Origin: a virus
Direction: 5' to 3' (one strand)
DNA length: 64,000 nt
IMG/VR virus record: IMGVR_UViG_3300042400_001600
Coordinates: 17,600-81,599 of that record
The translations under genes were made by a program, and so were the position numbers. Each line of letters opens with the position of its first letter. Positions within the stretch are counted from its first letter, which is position 1. Below are positions 8,022 through 15,242 of this stretch, one piece after another. Below the pieces are notes generated by a model. That model was not told the origin of the DNA and made no database searches. It saw nothing but the letters and a program-made list of their open reading frames with translations.

Positions 8022-8796
8022 TGGATTCGCGGACCGCATGTAGCGCCAGCAATGCGTACTTCCGATACACATGTGCCAGCTCGCAGCCTTCGCATTTCGC
8101 ATCTCCCTTTTTTGTCTCCGCCGCATACCTGGCGCGCAATTCCTCGCAGCCTGCAAACCAGCAGGGTGTGTCGTCTGAGAAAAACAGAGTCATCTTTTTA
8201 TACTCATCGGTGATGGAAGTTGGGTCGATGGTCGTGCCGTTGCCGGTCTTGATCATCCGCAATCCATAAGCCTGCTGGTATTGGGCGAGCCGGGCAGACG
8301 GCTTTTCCTCGATGTGCAATTCAGGCGCGGGCGGCTCAATTTCCTTTTCCGCCATTTCCGCCATTTGCGGCGGAGCTGCCGCAGCAACTTGATTGGGGGT
8401 GGGGGATTCCGGTTGCGACGTTGCACGATACAACCAGAGCCCCAGCCCGAGGCTGAGGCATGCCGCGGGCAGCAGTGGCAGCAATGGAATCCCCATCACC
8501 GCAAAAATGACCGCAGTCGGCAGGTAGAGCAGTGCGGTCCACCACGGCGATTGGCAAATGTGGCATAGCGCCCATTCTGAAAACCAGGCCGGCGCGTAAG
8601 CCAGCAGCCAGAATTGCCAATCCTTTCGGGTCTGGGTGTGCCGCACACCATACATGTGCGAGTCGGTGATAGCAGCGGCGGCTTTGCACAGCCGCAGCGG
8701 CATGGTGGTGTGATTCCACACGGTCAGGATGTAAAAGAGCAGGCAACCGAGACTGGACGCCAGCACCGCAATCAGCAGGAAGGTTTCAATATGCAT
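8005..8796 (-). CDS. Membrane protein with C-terminal CxxC module
   Basis: The protein has 263 residues. Hydrophobic segments at about 5-27, 68-80 and 90-125 suggest three or four membrane passes. A Pro/Ala/Glu-rich linker follows (about 130-170), then a soluble C-terminal part with CWFAGC and CEGCELAHVYRKYALLAL. The last segment resembles the end of the next gene product. It lies between the repeat-rich virion genes and the sigma-like gene. A membrane protein inside a baseplate operon is unexpected. It could be packaged as a pilot-type protein or act in the host membrane. No family is recognised. Confidence 0.6.
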   Translation of the reverse strand: MHIETFLLIAVLASSLGCLLFYILTVWNHTTMPLRLCKAAAAITDSHMYGVRHTQTRKDWQFWLLAYAPAWFSEWALCHICQSPWWTALLYLPTAVIFAVMGIPLLPLLPAACLSLGLGLWLYRATSQPESPTPNQVAAAAPPQMAEMAEKEIEPPAPELHIEEKPSARLAQYQQAYGLRMIKTGNGTTIDPTSITDEYKKMTLFFSDDTPCWFAGCEELRARYAAETKKGDAKCEGCELAHVYRKYALLALHAVRESNAATN

Positions 8797-8873
8797 GGAA
8801 GTTTTTTACCGCACGGCGCGCAATTGGCAACTCCGGATTCTAAATTCCCAATCCTGATGGCAGGAGAACATGG

Positions 8874-8892
8874 CTCTCGTGTTACACGAGAG
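8874..8892. repeat. Perfect inverted repeat around a stop codon
   Basis: CTCTCGTG (8874-8881) pairs with CACGAGAG (8885-8892). The 3-base loop is the TAA stop codon of the gene ending at 8882. No T-run follows on either strand, so it is not a standard terminator. It may act as an RNA 3' end stabiliser or slow release, which is speculative. Confidence 0.45.
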
Positions 8893-9457
8893 TGAAGTTT
8901 CCATCAGAGTCAATCGTGATGGTGCCAACGTGGGTCACGATCATTGAAACAGGGCCGATAACGAAATCACCAAGCACTGTTATTGCACTAGGGTTGATTA
9001 TTAGTGTCCGAGTTACGCCGTTGTAAGCCGCCGTTATCGTCAGCGAGTCTCCAGCTAGTCCGTTAGGAGAGTAGGGCGGAAAATTCCCAGACCACCAATC
9101 CGCTTTGAGATCTATTGTTGCGGTTGCTGCCCCCCACGCTCCATCTTCGTATGATTTTTCTACATCGACGGTGCATTTCTCATACCCGCCTGAATACGCT
9201 GTCTCGTAGGGATTCCAAGTTAAGTAACCAGCACTGTTTCCGTAAGCATACCAACCCAAGGAAGTGCCCAAGAACGTGGTTTCTGTAAATAAATCCGCAC
9301 CGTGACCGGGACTGCCGGGACTGCCGGGACTGCCGGCGGAACCAGTCCATGTGTAGCGAATCTCCATCTTCGGGCAGTTCTTTAGCAGAGAGTTGCCTGA
9401 GCAATTCGTCAAAAGGGATGTCCCGGCACAATTCGTCAGTAGCTTTGCTAGGGGCAT
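8882..9457 (-). CDS. Hypothetical tail-associated protein with short N-terminal repeats
   Basis: The protein has 191 residues. The first 30 contain three copies of a 9-residue unit (LLTNCAGTS, LLTNCSGNS, LLKNCPKM). A short collagen-like run GSPGSPGSPG follows near residue 45, encoded by perfect 9-base DNA repeats. The remaining 140 residues are beta-rich with many Gly, Tyr and Trp residues (SLGWYAYGNSAGYLTWNPY) and resemble a small receptor-binding or decoration domain. It follows the 996-residue repeat protein with almost no gap, so both may belong to one appendage. No enzyme motif is seen. Function is inferred from composition and position only. Confidence 0.6.
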   Translation of the reverse strand: MPLAKLLTNCAGTSLLTNCSGNSLLKNCPKMEIRYTWTGSAGSPGSPGSPGHGADLFTETTFLGTSLGWYAYGNSAGYLTWNPYETAYSGGYEKCTVDVEKSYEDGAWGAATATIDLKADWWSGNFPPYSPNGLAGDSLTITAAYNGVTRTLIINPSAITVLGDFVIGPVSMIVTHVGTITIDSDGNFTLV

Positions 9458-9460
9458 GTC

Positions 9461-12451
9461 TTATGGGCATGTTGCGGGAGAGCTGGTCATCGTCGTGACC
9501 ATATCTCTCCATTCGGGCGAGGCAGCCACCGAAGCGGCCACAGTCACCGTTTTGTATTTCCCCTGCAGCTTTCCGCCCGACAACCGCAAATCCACGAGCA
9601 CATCCACGGTGACATCCGCTTCACAGCTGGTGTTGGCCAAGAGAAAATCCGAGGCCAGCGTGTCGGCCTCCGCTACAGTGTCGGCCTTGAAGGTGCCGGC
9701 GGGAATTTTGGTCAATCCGACACGGTGGCTATTTGAGAATACACCGTAGCCGAGGTAGATCGGGGTGCAGGCAGCGGGCGACTGCTCCGTATTGCCTGCG
9801 CTGGCGGCATTCGCTTCGCAGATGGTGTTGGCCTCGATGAAGTCGGTGGCCATTTTATCGGCGGCGGTTTTCGTAGAGGCCTTGAAGGTGTTCTTGGGGA
9901 CGTTCATCATCCCGACACTGTGACGACCTTCCCCGCAATCGCCGGCTACATATTCATCATTACCCACCAATCCCAAATCAAACTCATTCCCGAAATTAAA
10001 ACAATCCGGTATCCCATAGGCCACGGCGTAGGCTGTGGATGATGCGGCCTTGATTGATATATCGCTGATGAAAGCACCTGCGGGCACATGTCCGATGGCC
10101 GATATTCCCAGCCCGACGGAGATGGGAGCGCCCAGTGCATTGCCTGGCACCCACGGCATTTGCGCGGGGGCGCCGCAAGTCACGCGCACGTCCACGTTCG
10201 ACCAAAAACAATTCAAGGAATTCAGACCCAGCGTAAGCGCCGCCTGATCCGCGTCACGCTGGCTGTGCCAGTCCAGGATCGTATCCGCTTCCACCTGCAC
10301 AGGATTTCCCACAGCGCCCATAGACTGCGCATCCACGGCGACCTTTGGTGAGCTGCCGTCTTTCGGGGTCATGGACCCGGTGCCGTATGTGATTGCGATC
10401 CGATCACCTGTGTCGCTGTATCCCCCGCCACGGAATTCATCGGCGGGAGAGTCCCCACAGAGAACCGTCATCCGTCGGTTCATGTAAAAGCACAGCAATT
10501 GGGACATGCCGTAAGCCTGAGTCTCGGCGTCGACCTCGGCTTGGGAGTTCAGGGAGGTAAACTGCCCCGCTGGAATTACCAAGGGGGCGGAATCCAAACC
10601 AAGCGAGTTCGGATGCACGTGGGGCATCCCCTTGTCCTGCGAGCAGGTAAATGAGCGTGCTGCGTTCTGGAAGCTGCAAGCCAGGGTGGAAATACCGAAC
10701 GCCGCGGCCTGCGCATTCGCAAAGGCCTTTTCCCTATCCGTCTCCCCAGGTCGGAACGTGGGCGGCACATCCGCCACGGACACGACAAAAGTACCGACGG
10801 GAACGATGAACACGCCCGACAAATCCTCCGCCCCTGCGGCAACCATCCCGGATGGGCAGTGCAGGGTCTGTGCATCGTTGCCGTATTTGCAGTCGTTGGT
10901 GGGAATTGCAGCAGGCACCACCAGAGCGCTTCCGGCCGTCATCTCCACCACCGAGGCGTCCGTGTCGCAGTAGGTGTTGGCCGCCAGGCCCAGCGTGGCA
11001 TCTGAGGACCAGGCCGAGGTGACCATCGCCGCGGGGATGGGCAATGGGATGACACCCTCCCGCACCTGCTGGGCAATTCCCTCCGGCACGCAGGTCGGAG
11101 CGATGTCCTGGTTGCAGTACATGCAGTTCAATTGCGCCAGCGCAGCATCCATGGCCTGCTGGTCTGCGTCCACCTGGGACACCTCGGAGTAGTAAGATCC
11201 GGCCGCCATTTGAAACTGGATGCCTGGCGATTTGTCCGAGGGATCCAAAAGCACGGTGGCTCCTGGATTACGCGGATCCGGCACGGATTGAACGGGGCAC
11301 TGTACGACAATCTCGGAATTGGTCCATCGGCATTGGAGCAGGGACATGGCCAACGCATGGGCCAATGCATTTGCGTCCGCGGTGGAAGTCGTGGAGGTCA
11401 GGTATCCTTGCGGAACCTCAACGGAATTGCCGGGGATTCCCAAAGTCAAATCGCTGACAATGGTGTCGTCTGTGCCTGGCTTTCCGCTCGCGCTGCAGCT
11501 CACCTTGACGAACTCATTGATGGCGAAACAGGAAAGCTGCGAGAGACCCAGCGCGCGGGCTTGCTGATCAGCGTCTGCGGCGGAATCCGAGGACAGGACC
11601 CGACCAGCCGGCACGGTGATTATCCCAACTCGCATCTGGTCGAGTGCAGGCCACGGCGTAGCATCCACCGGAACTTCCTCCCCAAACCCAGCATCCAGAC
11701 ACGTGACGGTCTGCTCCGTGTTCGGATACACGCACACCATGGCAGAAAAAGCGGCAGCCAAGGCCTGCGCATTTGCCGTGTTCTGACTCTGCGTGGAGAA
11801 CGAGGAGCCTGCGGAAATGACGGAGGGATTGATGGCAACGTGGTCGGGATCTTCCGGCGTGCGATAGGCGCCCGCGGCACAATTGGTCTCCTGCCGTTCA
11901 TTGACCCATCCGCAAGTCAGGGTTGCGACCGCAATGGCGCGGGCCTGTGCATTGGCAGCGGCAAGGGCTGTCAGGGCTGCCGTCCGCGCAATGACCGCCT
12001 GCTCCAAGGCCAGGCGGAACGCGCCGGCGACGGCCTCCGCCGTGGATTGCGTGAGAATTGTGGTAACGTCCAGCGGATTGAGCGTGGCGATGAATGCCAG
12101 TTGCGACGCTGAGATTCCCGCAAATGAATGCCAGGAAATATCCCTGGCGATCTGCCCGGCATTTATCGTGACGGACTCACCCACCGGACCGGCCCCCTCC
12201 ACATCGGAGCAATTGACCGTGACGGCCGCGCTGGTGATATGAATCAGCGGGATGTCAGTGGAGATGTCTGTTGCGGTGACCGTGGCTCCGGGGGTGTCGA
12301 AAGCATCCGCGGCAATGGCAGGAGGTACGTCGCAATTCGATACGGGCCGCGTGGGTGGTGTGATGGCGGTCGCCGGAACTGCAGCCGGAACTGCGCACCC
12401 AGGATTCAGGTTGCGGCGCTTGGCCCTTTCGATGTCGCGTGGATCAGTCAT
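9461..12451 (-). CDS. Giant repeat protein with about 11 Cys-containing VPAG/ADADQA repeats
   Basis: The protein has 996 residues, nearly all tandem repeats of 70-95 residues. A unit has VPAGxF-xSxxSxADADxQA, then a helix, then SQLxCxxxNxxxxVxC. Clear copies include VPAGRVLSSDSAADADQQA, VPQGYLTSTTSTADANALA and AAGSYYSEVSQVDADQQA. The paired cysteines recur in most units. The VPAG-x-x-x-S-x-x-SQADADAQA core is reminiscent of DUF5977 repeats found in bacterial surface proteins. The repeat architecture and the place after the hub gene suggest an elongated tail appendage or adhesin. Regular Cys pairs suggest disulphides or metal sites once outside the cell. No peptidase or lysozyme motif is visible. 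Confidence 0.75.
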   Translation of the reverse strand: MTDPRDIERAKRRNLNPGCAVPAAVPATAITPPTRPVSNCDVPPAIAADAFDTPGATVTATDISTDIPLIHITSAAVTVNCSDVEGAGPVGESVTINAGQIARDISWHSFAGISASQLAFIATLNPLDVTTILTQSTAEAVAGAFRLALEQAVIARTAALTALAAANAQARAIAVATLTCGWVNERQETNCAAGAYRTPEDPDHVAINPSVISAGSSFSTQSQNTANAQALAAAFSAMVCVYPNTEQTVTCLDAGFGEEVPVDATPWPALDQMRVGIITVPAGRVLSSDSAADADQQARALGLSQLSCFAINEFVKVSCSASGKPGTDDTIVSDLTLGIPGNSVEVPQGYLTSTTSTADANALAHALAMSLLQCRWTNSEIVVQCPVQSVPDPRNPGATVLLDPSDKSPGIQFQMAAGSYYSEVSQVDADQQAMDAALAQLNCMYCNQDIAPTCVPEGIAQQVREGVIPLPIPAAMVTSAWSSDATLGLAANTYCDTDASVVEMTAGSALVVPAAIPTNDCKYGNDAQTLHCPSGMVAAGAEDLSGVFIVPVGTFVVSVADVPPTFRPGETDREKAFANAQAAAFGISTLACSFQNAARSFTCSQDKGMPHVHPNSLGLDSAPLVIPAGQFTSLNSQAEVDAETQAYGMSQLLCFYMNRRMTVLCGDSPADEFRGGGYSDTGDRIAITYGTGSMTPKDGSSPKVAVDAQSMGAVGNPVQVEADTILDWHSQRDADQAALTLGLNSLNCFWSNVDVRVTCGAPAQMPWVPGNALGAPISVGLGISAIGHVPAGAFISDISIKAASSTAYAVAYGIPDCFNFGNEFDLGLVGNDEYVAGDCGEGRHSVGMMNVPKNTFKASTKTAADKMATDFIEANTICEANAASAGNTEQSPAACTPIYLGYGVFSNSHRVGLTKIPAGTFKADTVAEADTLASDFLLANTSCEADVTVDVLVDLRLSGGKLQGKYKTVTVAASVAASPEWRDMVTTMTSSPATCP

Positions 12452-12453
12452 GG

Positions 12454-13971
12454 CTATTCTTTGGCGATCTCCGGTGGCTTCGGCAATGCATTAAATGGAG
12501 CGCCCTTGTTGGGCAGCACGAACCCCTCACATTCCACATGCGTGAACACGAGGCTGGTGGTGGCGTCGCCGGTTGCGGATTTCTCGCTGTCCTCACCCAC
12601 CACCACGGAATGCGCGATGTGTGCCAGGAAGCCAGTAAACATCTTCTTCTTGTTGCGGTCGGTCACAGCATATCGGTATCCGAGCTGCGCCCTAAAATCC
12701 AACGGAATGTCCAGGCTCAGCGTATCCCGTCCCAAGGCTATGTCCAAATACGCAAGCCGAGCCCACCACGCCAGGATGCTCCTCTGCGCCGTCTGCTGCT
12801 TATCCATGCTGTCTTTGCGCGGCTTGTGTTTTGTGCGCATGTATTCATTCGCATCCAACCCCATCGCGTTGGCCTCCTTGACCGCGTCATCCATATCCAA
12901 CGGACCGTAAATGGCAGGCAACCAGACGGGCAATGGGATTTGCTCGAATCGCCCGTTTGATTTTTCCGGCAGCGGATTCGGCCACGTAGCATACACCGGG
13001 GCCGTTGGCATTCCTTTATCCGACCCGGACTCCTTCACATTCTCCGTGCCCTGCCCGACGACCACCACGGCAGCCAGGGGCACCACATCGTAGGCCCCAA
13101 GCCTGGATGTGAAATGGGTCGCAGAAATAATACCGGGCGCAGTCTCTCCCATCACCGCGTCCTTTGAGATTAAACGCCCATAGGGTGCGTCTGTTCCCCC
13201 GACGTCGGGAATATAGAGCAGGTTAAACATTTCGCAGAGCGTCAGGATCTGCTGAAAGAAATCCCGTCCCTGCGTCAGAAACACCTGTCGGATGGTATCC
13301 TGAATCTTCTCATTTATGTCCTGCGTCATGTCCGGCATAAACGGCAGCTTGGTGGTTGCCGTGCTGTCGCTGAACAGACGCTGCCATTTGGTCTTGTGCT
13401 GCTCGTTGATTGCATGCATCTGATCCATAATCTTCGCGTCCAGCTTTGCCATTGTGACAGTCCGCGCGTTCGCCTTCTCAATCCATTTTTTGATCAGCCG
13501 GTCGAGCACCAGGCTGAACATCTCCGCCATGCTGGTCGCATGCAGCAGCTCATCGTCGTCCTTTGCCTCGTTGCCCTCCGTCCGGTAAATGTGGGTGCGC
13601 AGAGCCTGCAAATAGGCCGCATTCGTCGCCAGTGCCAGATGCACCTCAAATGAGCTTTTTGACGCTTCGTAAGCGGACGTCGTGAGCAGCCCGGCGGTAG
13701 TCAGATAATTCCGGGATCCAGAATCCTGATACACATTGACGGTGGTCAGGTCCGTGAACTTCTGGGTCTGATTCTGGGCGAGCCATTTGGTAATGTCGGG
13801 AGAACTCAGGTCCACCAGGTCGCCTGATCTGACTCCCTGCGGATGCACAGAAAGTGCCAACGACGGCATCTCATTGATCGTCATCGTCGTCTGCGCTCCG
13901 GATATGCGCAGCTTGATTCCGCCCACATCCCCGCTGACCTTTGGCTCCCTGAATGAGATATTACTGCTCAT
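12454..13971 (-). CDS. Putative baseplate hub / tail-plug protein
   Basis: The protein has 505 residues. The N-terminal third is beta-rich (GGIKLRISGAQTTMTINEMP). The middle is helical (LVLDRLIKKWIEKANARTVT). The last 100 residues read FRAQLGYRYAVTDRNKKKMF, then TGFLAHIAHSVVVG and ATTSLVFTHVECEGF. That ending, a strand with G-x-[LV]-x-x-I-x-H and then ATTxLxFTHxxCEG, is typical of hub proteins of the gp27/gpD class, which form the ring that holds the spike. Genomic order after the tape measure also fits. Sequence identity to any named family cannot be judged here. Confidence 0.6.
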   Translation of the reverse strand: MSSNISFREPKVSGDVGGIKLRISGAQTTMTINEMPSLALSVHPQGVRSGDLVDLSSPDITKWLAQNQTQKFTDLTTVNVYQDSGSRNYLTTAGLLTTSAYEASKSSFEVHLALATNAAYLQALRTHIYRTEGNEAKDDDELLHATSMAEMFSLVLDRLIKKWIEKANARTVTMAKLDAKIMDQMHAINEQHKTKWQRLFSDSTATTKLPFMPDMTQDINEKIQDTIRQVFLTQGRDFFQQILTLCEMFNLLYIPDVGGTDAPYGRLISKDAVMGETAPGIISATHFTSRLGAYDVVPLAAVVVVGQGTENVKESGSDKGMPTAPVYATWPNPLPEKSNGRFEQIPLPVWLPAIYGPLDMDDAVKEANAMGLDANEYMRTKHKPRKDSMDKQQTAQRSILAWWARLAYLDIALGRDTLSLDIPLDFRAQLGYRYAVTDRNKKKMFTGFLAHIAHSVVVGEDSEKSATGDATTSLVFTHVECEGFVLPNKGAPFNALPKPPEIAKE

Positions 13972-14698
13972 ATGGAATACGCATGCGGGTGTCCCGAATC
14001 AAAGCCAGCGCGACCAGGGCCATCCGCTCTGTCACATCCACACCGGCACCCATGTAATGCTGAAGCAGGTTCTGTTTCTCAAGAAGCGTCAGCCACGCGG
14101 TGGTCTTTTGCAGGGCCGCCAATGCCGCCCTCGTCGGATAATTGGCAGGGATGTTTTTGAACGCAATGACGTAGGAGGGAGTCCAGTGCTTAACGCCGTC
14201 CAGGAACCGCAATGCCCCTTTGAGTCCAACCCAGGAAGGCCATTCCACAAACAGGTCCTCATTGGTAAAGAACGCATGCACTTGCTCCGATCGGCCGCCG
14301 CAGGAAATACGCGCGGCCTTCGGCTCGACGCATAGCAATTGAAAATCTACAGACACAGGCCAGTCGGACACCTGCCTGTTTGCTTCCGGTGCGCCGTTCC
14401 TGTCGGGCATCAATGTGATGGTCTGCGGAAGCTGCAGTCGCGGATTGCGGTAGAGCTGCCACGCCATTGACGTAGCAGACTCAATTCCGAATTCATGCAG
14501 CAATGTCGGAGTGCCTACCAGACACCGCAGCACGCTCATTGCAAAATAGTCCGAGGTGGCGTCGGTGATCTTCAGGAGGTCCCGAACCGCCGTCGCCTCC
14601 TCGGAGGCAGTCACAGGGTCAAATGGGGTGACTGGCGTAAACCACGGACTCGCGGGAACATCACCATTGACCAGCAATTGAAGTAGTTCGCATCTCAT
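13961..14698 (-). CDS. Hypothetical tail protein (245 aa)
   Basis: The protein has 245 residues. It overlaps the hub gene by 11 bases, which implies joint translation. The sequence mixes helices (AVRDLLKITDATSDYFAMSV, ALAALQKTTAWLTLLEKQNLL) with beta segments (VSVDFQLLCVEPKAARIS). It has no membrane segment. Its place between the tape-measure/176-residue genes and the hub gene suggests a tail-tube initiator or baseplate component like those between tape measure and hub in other contractile phages. No specific family motif is seen. Confidence 0.6.
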   Translation of the reverse strand: MRCELLQLLVNGDVPASPWFTPVTPFDPVTASEEATAVRDLLKITDATSDYFAMSVLRCLVGTPTLLHEFGIESATSMAWQLYRNPRLQLPQTITLMPDRNGAPEANRQVSDWPVSVDFQLLCVEPKAARISCGGRSEQVHAFFTNEDLFVEWPSWVGLKGALRFLDGVKHWTPSYVIAFKNIPANYPTRAALAALQKTTAWLTLLEKQNLLQHYMGAGVDVTERMALVALALIRDTRMRIPYEQ

Positions 14699-14711
14699 GG
14701 TTTTTAAGAGT

Positions 14712-15242
14712 TTAGGACAAGGACGAGGTGGTCAGGCTTCCGGTGGTCAGGCCGGTGAAGCCATCCTTGCGTCCGGCTGCGGGGCCGGAAGAAGTCTCCG
14801 CGACAATACCACCCAAGACAAACTGTTGCGTGTGAAATTTGGGGTCAATCTGCCCGACTACGAGCCCCGAAATGTACACATTGTAGGCCACCTTGCCGGG
14901 AAGGGAGAGCTGCACTGGTTTCTTCAAATTTGATGCCCGGTTCTTCTGGAACCATTTCACCACCTCCGCAAAACTTTTGCCGCCGGACTTCTCATTTCCC
15001 AGCAGGGCAACGCCCATGATGTTCACCGAACCGAAGCCGGCACCGAAGCTGTAAAGCACATGGAAATTATCAAGGGTGTTCTTGGGGACCAGCACGTCCG
15101 GGTCCTGCAGGCTGGCCCCCATGATGAGCACCGGTGCTGCGTTGCTGCTGGTGATGGGAGGATTCAGGGCATAGAAGCCCACGGAATTGCCCTGCTGCTG
15201 GAATGCGTAGATGCATCCGCGGGATGGGAAAATGTTGGTCAT
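14712..15242 (-). CDS. Hypothetical tail protein (176 aa), possible tube-like/baseplate ring
   Basis: The protein has 176 residues. It overlaps the tape-measure stop by 4 bases (ATGA type). It is beta-rich (GCIYAFQQQGNSVGFYALNP, FHVLYSFGAGFGSVNIMGVA, VAYNVYISGLVVGQIDPKF) and ends in a Gly/Ser/Thr tail. Alternating strands with Gly turns, the length and the position after the tape measure resemble tube-like initiator proteins, which cap the tube at the baseplate. This is a structural guess. No signature can be named. Confidence 0.55.
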   Translation of the reverse strand: MTNIFPSRGCIYAFQQQGNSVGFYALNPPITSSNAAPVLIMGASLQDPDVLVPKNTLDNFHVLYSFGAGFGSVNIMGVALLGNEKSGGKSFAEVVKWFQKNRASNLKKPVQLSLPGKVAYNVYISGLVVGQIDPKFHTQQFVLGGIVAETSSGPAAGRKDGFTGLTTGSLTTSSLS

